This document shows positions 25,501 to 40,500 of a stretch of DNA of 64,000 nucleotides, piece by piece (the first letter of the stretch is position 1; each line of letters starts with the position of its first letter). The position numbers were made by a program, and so were the translations under genes. Source of the stretch: Patiria pectinifera (Eukaryota; Echinodermata; Asteroidea; Valvatida; Asterinidae); contig CM057149.1 in NCBI GenBank assembly GCA_029964075.1, positions 24,938,197 to 25,002,196 of the forward strand, read 5' to 3'. The notes below the pieces were generated by a model, which was not told the origin of the DNA, made no database searches, and worked only from the letters and a program-made list of their open reading frames with translations.

Positions 25501-28500
25501 GGAAACCCAAATGGACGTCAACACTGGTCACCTCAGATATAATTTGTATCATCCTCTTGTGATCATCCCACACAGCCGTAATAAGGAGTAATTTAGGGGT
25601 AGGTTTAGCAAAAATGGCTATAGTGAGCCCCACTTTCAAGACAGAAAGCTTATCTACCACTCAAATCAAAGTGTGTGGTCTCATCAGGCAGTTTTTAAAT
25701 GACAAAAAAAAGTGTATCTTAAGAATGATTATGAATTTTTGAACTCATTTCTGTCCTCAAATAGGGCAAAGTCACAGGCGTGGGGGTGTCCTCAAAGCAA
25801 TATACCCCCGATAACACGCATGTGGATAAGCTTGGGACCAACCATGTTTTTTTCTTGTTTACCCATGCTATCAAGATGATAAAAAGTGAAAACAGGTCAC
25901 GATGGGACCATGTTTGAGAGAGCAGTGGCCAAAAAATGATTATTTCTTTTAAATGAGCAAAATCCCCATGTTATCATCATGTGACATGTATGATCACACT
26001 TATCGTCGTGTGATAAGGCAGCTCACCTACATGTACGCCTACAGTTGATTTTTTTTCCCCTGAATATGACAGTGTCACGTGAAATGCATTGTCAATGTTT
26101 CAAATTTCATTTTCGTTTACACCCTTTCGCTTTCTCTTCAATCAGTTCCGATATAAAAGGCCAATATCAGAGAGCTCGAACCATATCAGATCCATACATT
26201 CACGTCAACCTTACGTTAATCACTGGAATTAACAATTAACCATTAAGTACAATGGCAGCAAAAGTAAAAACAGCCATATGTGTTATCCTTATTGTTGTCA
26301 GTGGTGTGAAGTCGGAAGACAACACGCATATCGCAAATGACACCCCAGAACCAGTCAAGGTTCGTCTTACACACCCCGGAGGTGGAATGAGCCAAACGAT
26401 CATTGAAAGCAGAGACTATTTCCGTTTCTCGACAGGCAGTGGAATTGTAAGTGTCAGCGCTTATGCCTTGAAACAAGATGGTCGTTTCAGAGAATTTGCT
26501 GATGCCCACATCACCGCTGGCTCAGATACTAGCTTCATCATCATACGGGCTTCGACAGGGGATCTAGCCTTCGTCCGCGCAAAGTATGGAAGTGTGTGGA
26601 AGCGGGAAGAGCTTTAGTCGTCAGGTAGGTTAACGTTTTCAATTGAATAGAAAGTATATTAACAGTGTTATGAACAAACTACACACTAGCTTGGGAAACC
26701 TAAGGCACAAAAAGCTCATCGGAATTTGACATTTCATGCTGGGTACGCTGGGTGTTAACGACTGTAGTTAATATCCAGCAGTGGAGTCTGTGAAAATGGC
26801 CATATCGTTTTCAAATTGTCCTGTTCCCCCAGATTAACCTCACCTAATACCATGCAGCAGTCATTCACAAAGCAAAGGATTGAGTTGAAACAGAACAACA
26901 CCGGCCCTAAGATATCAACAAAAAAATCTGACGATATTGGTGGCTTGCCAGAACAATCATACCATGGCTAACTGTGTTGGGACAAAATTTGAAATCTCAA
27001 CGCTCCTGAAACTTGTACCGTGTGCCTACATGCAGTGCGGTGTATAATACTTAAGTGTGGCTCCCAAAGTTTAAACTTTTTCAAATGCAGATTTCTCAAA
27101 ATTGGGGAGACATATTGATATTATTTAAAGATATCCCTAAACCATAAGGTCTTAGTGGCATATGGTGCAAATGGCATTGACAATAATCAGCATTATGCTA
27201 AATGAAGAAGTGACGGCGATTTGCATTAAAAAAATTGCCAAAACCAGTTTGTCCACATACTTGTAGTAAGTTTTTCATTAATAATTTTGTCAGTTACTTT
27301 TTGGATAGCTGCAAGTGATATACACTACCTTTAAATGTCGAATTCTGATAGGCTTTTTTGACCAAAATTTATACTTAGGCAAAAATCAAAGTTTTAGCTA
27401 AAAGTTGGTAAATAATTTGTATTGCAGAATTTGCATGACTGGTCAAATGAATGTTATTTTGTGAAGTATTGTTTTGAAGGGAATTTGAAAAAAGGATGTT
27501 TCTTATTGCTTAAAATGTTGGTCAGTTATAACACCTGCATCCACAGGATAGCAAACTATGACATGACCTTACAATTCAGGAATTCTGTTCATTCTGAGAA
27601 CGAAGAAAGGTTTATACATTAAGCCAAGAAATTGGAACAAAATATTTTAGATTTCCCGTTTGACTTAATGATAACAATAAATTGGGAAAATTCAACATTA
27701 ATATATCCGACGTCATAAAACGTATTTTCTCTTATATTTTGCAGACACGATGAGGCAGAGTTTAGCAACAACGTCGATGTCGCTCTCAGATCATAAAGTT
27801 CTCTACATCACCTTTGGAAAACGATCAAGAAAACAAACCATTAATCTTGCTACATGGATACAATTCTCAAGTTATATTTGAATCTTTGTTACCCCTGACA
27901 ACTCATAATACGTCTACAAACGCTACTTAAATAGGAAATAGTATCATATTGAACAGTATGGTTCTGACATTTGCCTGTCTGATTTTGAGAAATATCTTAT
28001 GCGGAATACCCCAGGGCTCTCTGCTGGGACCTGTGCTCTATTTTAATCTAACTTGATGATAATTCAATAATCAAAATTGTTATCATTTATATCATATACA
28101 TGTATGCGGAAGTAGCTAGTTTATTCTATTGTAACAAAGATCTTATTTCCCTCTAATATTGTCAATCAACAAATAGATCAGTATCTGTAATTGGTTAAAG
28201 GGACTATAGAACATTTGTTTTTGTTGTAATATTCAGAAATGGATGGATTTTTATAGGGGGTTAGTATCTTACAGCAATATTGTTACACTGACTTGTTTGA
28301 TGTTTTGGGTTTGTAGAAGCGGGAAAAACTAGGTAAAAAAAAAACATATTCTGGTAGTCTGGTTCCCTGACCCACTAAAGATGAAAATAATGGAGCAATT
28401 TTAGACCTCGGGAATTGTGAGGTCAAGGAATCAGTCCACTTGGCCTGTCTCTGTTCAAGGTGTGTAATCGATTGCAAAGAAAATGTAGACTGACTAAATA

Positions 28501-31500
28501 TGATAAACTGGGAGCAGAATTGAACCAAACAATAATCAGTTTTTCCCAACGCTGATTGGTCGACCAGCGTTGGAAATTTATACAAAAATACCACTTTCTT
28601 AAAAATGTCAGCACACCAGGTGCCATGATTTTACAGGATGTTTTAGACTGTCATTTACTGGCAGTCCAGTAAGGTATTTTGTGATAATTTGGTGGTTTTG
28701 TTTTTCGATGTTTGCAATTGGTGTATATTCCCTTTAAAAGCTAACCGTTATTTTTTTCACTTTCTAAATGTAATTATATGATCTTCAGAAACAGGGAAAT
28801 AAAACAGAAAAATTCATCAAACTTAAATATTTTACTGGATAAAACTACCGTAAAGAAGGTAGATCCGTTTAGATTTTTAGGTATTATCATTGATGACAAA
28901 TTGACTTGGAAATCTCGATGAGATTGTAAGTAAAGTTTCTAAGAGTATAACTTGCAAGGAGTATTTTAGTAATCAACAGATTAAAACATACTTATTGTTC
29001 CCTTTGAGGCATTAATTACTCTCTACCGTTCATTAATACTTTTCTCTTTTTCTTACTGTAACTTTCTTTGGGGGAATACAATCCATACTAATTTAGATTA
29101 CCGGTAACTAATAAAGTTGCAGAAAAAAAAAGTCGCTCCAATTATTACCACTACATACGGTACAACCTTCTTTGTTAGTACCAGTGCCTTCAGTATAATG
29201 GAACCTGACAAAATGACCCCTACCAAACACAAAATGTGTTTCGTTTTCTGTTTCCACTTTGGCAGGTTTATTGTTTCAAGAATCAAGGAAGCGTTAGGCA
29301 CTATTATGGCAAAGCAGGGCTATTGCACAACACATACAAGTACATGTATGCGCCCTGTGGGACTGAGCAGTGTGTTATCACAATTTGAACCTTTTGCCCA
29401 ATTTTACTTCACTATGCATTGTGAAAATGACTCTGTGCATTGTGTATATTCACAATAATGTACCAGTTCTGAGTGATGTTGAGATTGATGGTACAGAAAT
29501 TAAAACATACTTCACGTTAATACCTAAGATTGTGCTTGGGTTGAATTTAATGGCAATCTGAATGCCTGTGCAAATCAGTGACACTGTATATGCCTTTAAA
29601 ACAAGTTTATACATGTAGTAGTGTTGAAAGGATTTGTCCGGGAAAATCAAAAGGTTCGTGTAACGACAATTTGAGCTTGTTTCATCACAATAAAGTATTA
29701 CATATTAAGTTGTCAATCGGCCGAAGCAACCTTAAGACTGAGTAGCTTGTATAAAAGTGCGAAGCTGACATATTTTGTTTAAGCTGTGTATGCTAAGGAA
29801 CTTGCATTGTATCCAAATTCAATATTACAAACAGGTCAGAATCAAAAACACATCCCCCAATTGCATCTGAACTTGATTTCTATTTCTGAAGCCACCTGGT
29901 ACTAAAAAGGTTTCTGCAGCTATTTGAAGATTTCCTTCCTCCACAGAAGAGTAATTATATGCATGACCTGGAGGATGTGGTTTGATAAAATAGTACTACC
30001 CTGGGAAAAACCTGATGACCAGATGTCATGTCCGCAGGGAATGTTGATTTTACCGGGGGTCCCTTGAGAAGCATTGGCTGACTCATAACAAGGGACCCTA
30101 GAGAATTTCAAACCATTGACAATGCTAGTTAGATGTGTCAAAGTATTTCGAAACTAGGTATCACTATCAGTGGCAGCAACAGTACTGCCTGACAAATGTT
30201 TTTGTTAAACTGTCATGATAAGGAAGTCTGTAGTGGTGTTACTTTCGATGGGGGAATCAATTGGAAAATGGATCAAACTTCAAACAACTGTTCAGGATGC
30301 AAGTTACCCATCATTTGTAACTGCACTTCTTTGTATTTCATTAAAAAAAACTCCTTCTGCTTGATCAGTCACAGACAATCAAAAACTCATTCCACTTCCC
30401 CTTGCATGCCTTACACACAGACATGTCACCAACAGTCAGATCGTATTTTTTGTAGGCACAGTGACTAGTCAAATTCCATCAGCATACAAAACCTGGTAAA
30501 TAGTTACAGCTGGCTTATCAATCTTCTACAGCCAAATCATCACTGTATCAAGTTTCATAACAATCACAGCCAGTCAATCCTGCTTTATGTGAGAGGGGAG
30601 CAATCAACAGTATAAAACAGTCACTTGATTTATTTGGACTGCTGAGTTCGCTTTGTTGAATTTGCCAGCCAGAGAGGGAGGCTAATTAACCATAACTCCT
30701 ACCGTCTTTCACTTACCAAGTACGGACCAAGTCCGCCAATATCCATCAATCACAATGCTTCCAATGCATGCTTTGCTTTAGGCCTCCAAATGTCCAAGAC
30801 CACGTCCGTCATACTCTATTAATACTGAGTCAAACCAGGCCTCCAGGACCAAGTCCATCATACTCCATTAATATTTAGTCAAATCAGGCCTGCAGGACCA
30901 AGTCCATCATACTCCATTAATATTTAGTCAAACCAGGCCCGCAGGACCAAGGGAATGAGTGTTGCAACCTGACACTACATCAGCGGTTGTGTATATAGTC
31001 TATGGAGAGTCAAGACAATTTTTTAAGTATTTCCTAACAAAATTGGAAATGTTTCTCAGTCCCAGATTCATGTCTTTTCGTCATTTTTTGCAATGACTGA
31101 CCTTCATTGAGATGATATACGAAGAAAAAAAGCAGAGTCAGGTTGCAACATTCTTTCCGGACCAAGTCCCCCAAAATCCACCAAAATGGGGGATGGATTT
31201 TGATAGAGTTGGGGAGGTTAAAGTTAATGAGACATGGTCACTTCAATTGTACCGGTACATGTACATGCATCTGTAACAAAATATTTCTAGATAGTTCCCT
31301 GTCTAAGTTCATGATCGAGGCAGTGAACTTGGCCTTCCTCTTTAAGTGTGCATTGTCAATGTCTGTTCATGCTTCGAATTGAAGGGGGGAAAAAGGCCAG
31401 CAGAATAGAAAGACACTTTTTTTTAAAGTAAAATTGGAACTCAATTTGTAACTGACCAATTTCACAACAAGCTCACAACGCAAGCATGCGAAAGTGGAAT

Positions 31501-34500
31501 TTCGGGGGAAATGTTGACAAAAGATTCCACCATGGACAGTTCAACATTGTGCTTAATGCCATTTACTCCCGCCTACATGGAATATCTGCCTCGCTTCCAC
31601 TTCTGAAACCCCCATCCCATAGTTTGGAATTCTGTGCAGTTTTCACCAGGAAAATAAAACCTGGTTATGCACCTAATAATACTCCCAACCTTGGAATGTC
31701 AGCAAATTTGTTGTCCCAACCCCCTCACCAACAAATCAAATTGGTCTTACAAGGCCCATGCCCCAAAAGATAAATTTCAAATCCTTCGAACTACAAATGG
31801 AATTCTTGTCCCTTCAAATAAAATGCAGGAAATAATGAATTGAAACTCCTGATCATTATCAAGTCCTATTATCGACTTGACCTAGTTTAACATAAATGCC
31901 AACAGGTTTTAATTGCCACACAGGACATTACTCACCTTCATTCTGCGGATAGTTCACAGCGTAACCAGGTAACGGGAGCACAATGTCATGGATGGAGTAG
32001 TTATCCAAGTTACCGCCGTCGACTACCATTGACTGCAAGTGCTCACTCTCATCAACTACAGGGACACAATTGAAACAATTGTGGAGGAATAAGGCACTTG
32101 CAGATATGTTGTAAATTTGGTTAGTTACCTAAGTCAATGCACAAATCAGGGGAAGGAATTCAGTGAGTGTGAGATTTGCAGCTACGCTCTTTTACCCGGC
32201 CCATCTGGTTTTAAAGCACTATGGAGCAAAACATTACTAAACATCCCCAAGATTAAGAAAAGAAAGTCCACACTCATAATTTGGAAGGTAATTGTCTTGC
32301 TTGTCATAAGAGCTCATAAGATGATCAGATTCAACAATTTTTACGCCTCTATAATGCGTGTGAACTTTCGTTTTGGGGGGTATTTAGATTGCTCATACAT
32401 GTATACTTATAAAAGGTACGTGTGGAAATTATGACAGAGTGTACAACAACAATATTGACAAATCTTCTTGCTATTTCCATCTTGTGTACAAACACAAGCC
32501 TCAAAACTGTTAGCGGAATTGATGTAAACCCCTTTTAAATCTACTTTTCTTCATTCCAGATTTGCATCCAAAGACTGTTACATGACAAGATTATTGCAAT
32601 ATGATCTTGACACACAGTGTACTGACATTTAGCCACCCTCATCAAAAGCCATTACTTTATAGTACAGTACTCTTGAATGTACATGTACAGGTTGTAAAAG
32701 TGTACTTAAATGCTCTTTCGAATTGCAGAATGTGTGACATGCAAGCAATGAGTAATAATACCTTGGTTGGACATTTGGGAAGACATTTGGGAGACATTCC
32801 CATAGACTTGTGCACAAACTTAAATGTGCCCTAACCCAATATTCCCTCATCCTTTTTCCATGAGTTTCGGTATGTTTACTAGTTAGACCATGAGCAACAA
32901 ATATAACCTTATTGCAAGGGTAACATTTTGCCTATAAAGGGTGGCTGTGACAATATCCGATGATTGCCAAAGTACCATTTAGTCGTATAATAATAACAGG
33001 TTTTTGTATGGCGATTATGATCAGAACGCTTTACATTATTATTACCCCTGCTCATTGTCATTGAGCCAATGAAACATTTCAAATACAATTTCAGCTCCCT
33101 GGGGAGTATACAGCTGGATGCTGCCTGTTAGGTGCAAGGAAGCTAATTCAATCACAATAACCATCTCTGCCCTCACAGGTACCCATTTACTCCTGGGTGG
33201 AGAGAAGCTATGAGTGACAAAGTGCCTTGCCTGAGGACACATGCTCCATAGCCGCAGGCTGGACTCGAACCCACAACCTGCAGAATTACCCGCGTACCAC
33301 GAATTCAATGCTCCAGACCACGAGGCCACAGCACTCCACGTAACGGGTGTCTAACGTTGTGTATGGGTTAAGTAGACCAGTCCTTACCTGATTTGTCTTC
33401 CTTTGACAGGACCAGGTCTCCTGGAATGACCTTCAACCCATATTTCTGTATGCGGCGCGTAGTCAGCACATTCCATACATAGCTCTGGTAGCTGTGAACA
33501 TACAGCAACCTGACATTGCGGGGAATCTGTGTGGTAAGAACAGAAAAGCCATCAAGTAAGATACAGCGTGGAAGCACGAGTCCATCTCAAGTCCACGCAA
33601 CTCATATGTCTCAAGCACGGATCCTCTAGTCTACAACAAGGATAAACGACTTCCCCAAATTTCTGGTTAGAGGCGTGATATGACACTTGCGTGTTGTGCG
33701 TGCGAGGACCGCGAGACTCGGCGTGCAACTGTAGTCTTTCAGCGGTCAAATTTCTGTCAGGACGCCAGCTGTCGGCGATCATGGCGCGCACGCATTATTC
33801 TACATGTTCTATCCATTGTTCTATGCGCGGACGCGGCATACCCCGCCCCTAGACAACCGCTCCGTATATTTTGTACACAAGCTCAGATGAGTCGTTTATC
33901 CTTGTGTAGAGGATCCATGTCTCAAGTAAATCACACAAGTCCTTTCACAAGTCCAGTTGCAAGTGCAAGTACATAGGAACAACAAACATGAAGTGCCTTT
34001 GTCATACACGTTGTCCATTCAAAGTAGCTTGTGACTAGACTTGATGGAAAGACATGTGATTGACTCAAATGAGTACCAGTAACAGACTTGCAATGTTTAC
34101 AACTCAAAGAGCCTAGATTCAATTTACATTTGACAAAACCAAGCTCTTGGCATTGCAAGGGTGTCCTGGAGAAGACAACTAGCGACAGTGAGACAAACTC
34201 AGGCCCGTCGCTAAGGGGGGTGGGGCGAAAAAAAGAGCAACCCCCCCCCCCCCCCCAACGGCAAAAGCCATAAGCGGAGCTGGCGATGGGGCTGGACAAA
34301 CTTCTTCTTTTTTAATTTTCAAAATAATGTGTTTGTACTGTTCGTTCATTTCACTCATGAGACACTGGTAAAAAGAAGAGTAGTATTTCTTTCATTAAAT
34401 CACTAGTTTCTAGGATATTCACTATATTTATGATTTTTACCAAAATTTTTTTAATGAAAAAACCTGTTTAACAACTTACACGTACGTGTAAGGATTCGCC

Positions 34501-37500
34501 CTTTCCCAAACAAAACGTAATTAACTTGGCTGTGTTGGAAAAAACAGAAGGCCTCCACAGCTACTGCAAAATTTATTTCCATCATTTGCCACTGTAGTCT
34601 TGGCCCAAGACGCTGGTGATCGATAGTGGAAGGTGCATAGTGCGCCCTCTAATGGCACAACAATTAGACCAGCGGACCTACTCGCACTAACGTCTTGGCC
34701 AGTTCCTATCAGCGGTTTAACTTTTTCTTTATTTTCTCCGTGGGCTTTCCTACTAATCCAATCAGTGATCTAGAAAATTATTCAATGGCTCGCCAGACGG
34801 TTGTAAACACTGACGGGCTATACGGTGACACAGCATCATCGCTTTCCTCGGGAACGAGAAAATGATTCGATGGCTCGCCCGACGTACGTCTGTAAACATT
34901 CGTGATATGTGCGGTTGAATGGGAACTGCCGTTTTGTTTTTACATAAAATGGCAACGCCCCCATTGCTATGAAATGACCAAGATGTTAGTGAAAGAACAT
35001 AAAAAATCAATTATGCAAGGGTGCTACACAACATTGTTACTCTCGCTCTTGATGACTGACGTCTTGGGCCAAGACTAGTGCCACTGCAGTTGTTAAGACT
35101 TATTCATCATGCCCTGCCCCATGATGTTTTGACTAATTTAACTATGATTAAATGTTCGACTAAAGTCCTGTATGTGTGCACTTGCTACAATACCCGTGTT
35201 GACGAAATCTCTAGTTATACCCAGCACGATATGAGACGAAGGGGTACCCCCCCCCCTCAATCTCCCTATACCCTATGCAAACCCTAGACTGTTGTTACCT
35301 AGCACTAGATATCTCAAAAGAATTCCTGAGATTCTGGTAACACAATGACCAACACAAAGGAGGGCGGGGGGAGGTTCCCTGTGCTACATATGCATGTAGT
35401 GTTGAAGGGAGAGAAGTGCATGTTGTTCTCCCATAGCACTTGGAAGGGCCCAATGAATTGTCGAAGATAGACATATACATTTTTACATGTTATTCCAGAC
35501 AAGAGATTCACAACGTTAATTAGGAAGCACTTGATATAAGCCACATCGGTATCTCGACGAATTAGTCCAGGTCAAAGGTCATCCGGGATAAAATCACTGA
35601 CACAATGTTATGTTATATTATACGATGTAACAATAACGCCATTCTGCTCGTAATTATAATGCGCGTGCGTCATGCGAACGTCTCCTTGCGTGATGCATGC
35701 GCCGATGAGCTTCCGAATATCCCGAATGACCTGTGACCCATATCACTGTGTGCATGCGCAGTTGAATACCGAACTGGCTTATTTGATGGCAAACTCTGGT
35801 TAAAGCCATGGACCCAACCTTACACATAGCAAGCTCTGGCGGTAGTTGTTGTTGGACTCCTTGAGCGCCTTCAGGAGCTGCATCTCGATGGAGATGGTCT
35901 TGTGCTTGGGCAGGATGTCCATCACGGCCTTGGCATCTCTGGTGTCCATCCACAGCTGCCGCCACCGGTTGTCTTGGGTGTCTGATGGTACAACAGTAAC
36001 AAGGCAACAGGTGAATTTCTTCAACGTAAGGTTTCTTTGCAGTGGGCGTGTTTTTGTGTTTTTGTGCGTGACAGGCATCTGTTTTAACCCTGACCCTCCA
36101 GGGTATTTTGGCTAAAAACCCTGCCAAACGCAGCAACATGCAACACTTGACTATGTGACAAGCCTGCCCAGTGCAGCAAGATCCATCAGGGGAAAAGTCT
36201 CAAGGCCACACTGCCTCAGAGTCCATGGTCACCACACGCAGCAGGATACAACTCAGGCATTGTTCAATGGGACTTAACCCTCATTACTTCAGACCTGGCC
36301 GTTTATGCACTGGTGTTGGTAGCTGAATGCATCAAAGTGCACCAGACTTTTCCACCTGATGCACTGTGCTGTGTCTGGCAGGGTTAGGGTTAAACTGTAC
36401 TTGTATAAAGACAGTGAATTGATCCCAACACCTAACATTTCGTGTCTGTCACCATGCAAGTGTCTAAAGTTGCTGTTACAGTTTTTGCTGTGGTCTTGAG
36501 GGACTACTCTTGAGAGAGCACTCATCAGTTAGATATCAATGTACCTTTTCACAGAGTCAGTTTTACGTAAGCCTTTGTAAATGAAGTCATAACCAATTAT
36601 TAATTTTATAAATGCTGTACGTTAACTGTATACATACAATTCATAAAACTGACTTCAGGTAATATATGCGTCTTATCTGTTATTTTGGAATTGTGAATAG
36701 CTTGCTTGTAATTTTGTTACAAGGTTGTGGAATTCTAGAATTTGATACACACGATGTAATTTTATAATTTAAAGATTTTATAGCCTGCGACAAAGAGTTG
36801 AACAGCTGGGATCAGGCCTGGTGATGAGTACCGGTATGTGTGATTTCAAAATAGTCAAGCCAAACAATTGATTAAGTTTGCTTAAAAAAATGCTTGGAAA
36901 TTTCAATGTGTGCTTTGGAGGTTTTAATCACTCTGTTTAAGACCTTATCAGCATCCAGACTCCAAGCAGTCTTAACCGATTTTGTTCAACAAATTCAATT
37001 CATGTTTTTTTAAACACCCCTCTAGCTAAATAATCGAGTGTCCAGCTGGCGAGTAAGACTACTCCTTTTATGGAGATTGGCATGCGCGTTGCACGCGATG
37101 TCGCGCCGAATGCACCTGTGGCGTTGCGTAGTGAAATACATAATTCTGACTCACTGGTAGTATTGCGCATGCCTACGTGAGGATTAATAGTGAAAGTTCG
37201 ATAAAACGGTAAGAGGCATTGGCTTTTTAGGAGTCCAAATTTTATGTGACACTGGAAAAGTGTTTAAAACCAGCTAGCCATGTCTTTATCATCCGTTTAA
37301 GACCGGCCACGTGACGGGCTCTCGACCACTAGGAATGGGTAAACTGTCTTAGGTATTCATGAATGATGATTCAATCTGTCTAAATCTCATGTGTTATGAC
37401 TGTTGCATTTTTGTTTAAAGTTTCTGAAATCCATATTGTACAACAGGCTGACATACTGACACAGCAGCCACTCTGAGTGGGACATGGGTGATGATGAGTT

Positions 37501-40500
37501 GGCTTGATATTTCTGTATCACTGTTACTGCAATTAATTCTGAGTACCATTACACGCAAGTCCAAGGTCCAACTTTAATCTCAGTATAAACTCACTTCCTT
37601 CTCTCGGTTTCAGTATCAGATCCACAGCCTCCTGCCACTTGCTAAGGAGAACAGCCCTGTTAGGAAATGGGAGGTGAACTGTCAATAAAACATGTTTGAA
37701 TATGTTCAAACTTTCTTTATCAAGGCATCAAGTGTTAATCCAAAAAGTAACTGGCGTAATTATTGTTGAAAAACATACTTGGTTGAAAGATAGCAAGGGG
37801 ACTAAACTCCCTGTGAAATTATTCTTTCTGGCAAGCTGTCATTTTGAAGTAATCAAGAAAAGAAGGCCTTTCCAACGGTGCGTCTTAAGACGCACCACGG
37901 TGCATCTTAAGACGCACCTTAGGAAAATTTAAATAAGTAGTTTGTTTTGTTATTCGGCGAAGCACGCGCAAGCATTGGCACGACGCACACCCCCGCTTGG
38001 TTGCTATAATTCGTCGGATCAGTGCGCGACATCACGTATAGCTGCAATCGGCGCTCGGCTCAGTGTGAACACGTCTCGGACGCTGATTTCAGGCCCAATT
38101 CAAAACATGATTCAGCCACTTTCGATTTGAAATTGGTATCCTAGAATGCTGTTTTTCTCGGAATATACAGCTGAAGCTGAGCTGAAACTTCATCAGGTTA
38201 GTTGTTCAGTATCCTTCATTAGATTTTGAACACTTTTGTTGTTTCAAACGAACAAAATGCACAAATTACAAATGATGGACTATATCTTTAATGTATTTAT
38301 AAGACAAAGTACTTGCAAACAAAATTCGAAAAACTTGCAGTTCATTTTCTGTGGGAGCTGGAAAGGTACAAAAGGTTGAGTAGGGAGGGTGGGGTTGGAT
38401 ATAGACCAATCGGGGCACCCTATCCATACTATCACAAAGGCCCCCTTCAATGGCCGAAGCATTGTGCTAGCCATTGGTCAGATCATCTGTCACAGGACAT
38501 AACTTCATGGCGCTGCTAAGCACACCATTTTCTGTCAACAGAGCCTCAGTCTCTTTCATGGAGACCGTAAGGAGTAAGCACAGCAAAAACACGCTCACCT
38601 CAGAGGGAAATGGTGCATAAATCAGTGACACAACAATAGAAATCTCCATGCATGCGCAACTCTTAGCACAACCACGCCATTAAATAATGCTTAAGGTTAT
38701 CACAATTTTCTGCTACAGTAAACACAACGTTTCTGCTAACTGTTATTATGCAGCGCCATGCAATTGGACCAAGTTGCTTTGTACACTAGCGTGCACAATG
38801 GTTTAACCATTGAAGAGGGGCCATTATGAGTGTACAGTGTCTATAGGTTGGGGAAATCAGTTTGCATTTTCATCTTCTTGGCACTGTGTTATCTACTTAC
38901 TGTTTACTAGGAATGGTAGATGGTAGCCCAGGTTTACCTGGTTTACCTGACGGAGCTGAAGCTGAAATTTCGCTTACATATTCCTTGTGTCCAGAATTGT
39001 GCCTGCGCTGGGTTTAGAAAAGGCAAATATGTCCGCGGGCGGCGTGTTTACTGAAAATAAACTGCAAGTTCTACGCTTTCATTGAAAACATTTTCAGTAC
39101 AAACTCCCCGCGTGAAGACATACACGCGCGTGCCGTTTTCTGCCGCTAGCGCTTGCTGCCGTCTTGGCAGCGTGCTAGGTGTGCATGCGTGCGTAATCTT
39201 CACATGGGGAGTTCGTACTGAAAATGGTTTCAACGAAAGCGTGGGATTGCGGTTTATTTTCAGTAAACACGCCGCCCGCAGACATACTTGCCTTTTCTAA
39301 ACCCAGCGCAGGCACAATTCTGTACACAAGGAATATGTAAGCGAAATTTCAGCTTCCTCCATCAGGTAAAATTATGCAAAAAATGTGTTAGAATTTTTTT
39401 CGCTATGGCAGGAGAGATTCATACCCTGGACTCCATTGCGTATACACAACGGAGTCCAACCTGGGCTAGGTAGATGGCATTTAATAACATACATTGCAAG
39501 AGCTCCAGTGTACATGCACATGACACAATGCATGTTCATGCTAAATTATGCACATCCGGTATTAGTGTCCACTTTTCTTTGCAAACCCAATATGCATAGT
39601 GGCAATGACATTCAAGTGTCGTACTCATACTTGTTGTGCCTCTTCATCACTGTTGAGGGGGTAACTGTTCATCTAATAATCTATTGCTAGAGCCTGGATT
39701 TGAATTAGTGTTGTGCATCGGGTCTGGTTGACCGAGCCAAACCGACCCGAAACACGAATCCGAACCGAAACCGATCTGAACTCCCCCAAAACTCAAACCA
39801 ACCCGACAAAAATTAAAGGAAAAGCCATCCCAAACCAGAAATAAACAAACCCGAATATCTAGCTTGGGCAACTGTGTCTGCTTTTTGTGCCTGAGCTTAA
39901 TTGTCATCTCTCAGTAACTGAATCATACCATACAGCAAACCATTTTGGTCGTACCGGGCACAGCGACTCTGCAATAAATATTGCACCTTGTGAAGTTCCA
40001 AACTGTTTCGTTTTTTTTTTTCTGGTTTGTTTCAGTTTATTCCGGTTTAAGCCACTCCAAAATGGCTTAACCGACCCGACTCGAAAATCGCAAACGCAAC
40101 ACTGAAACTGACCCCGGACCCGACTGAAATGATGGACAAACGACCCGACCCGACCTTAAGTCGGTTTCAGGTCGGTTCTGCACAACACTAATTTGAACTA
40201 GCGCTTGGGTGGCCAACACTGAAGAAAGAGGTACCACACAGGGGTTCCTCCCTTATGTACATGCACCATCCCTTCCTTACTCCACAGTATTAAGCACTAC
40301 GGAATGACAAAGTTCCATCCATCTTGAGTAGAACAACAGATGCTTTTGACAGCGTTGGCATTTGTCAGCCTTGCAGTTATCATCTAAGATCAGCTCCTTA
40401 ACAGGTGGCTGTGATTGTGCAAGAAACCATCTGTTCCTGAAGACCAGATGTGACAAAAGTTCTAATTTTGATAGCCTTGGTCATCAAAACTGGAAGCAAT

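Noticed and set aside
28199-28733. Insertion as an intron of the LINE or of PUS7
   Set aside because: No GT/AG at its ends, and the TTAA duplication explains it as a transposon.
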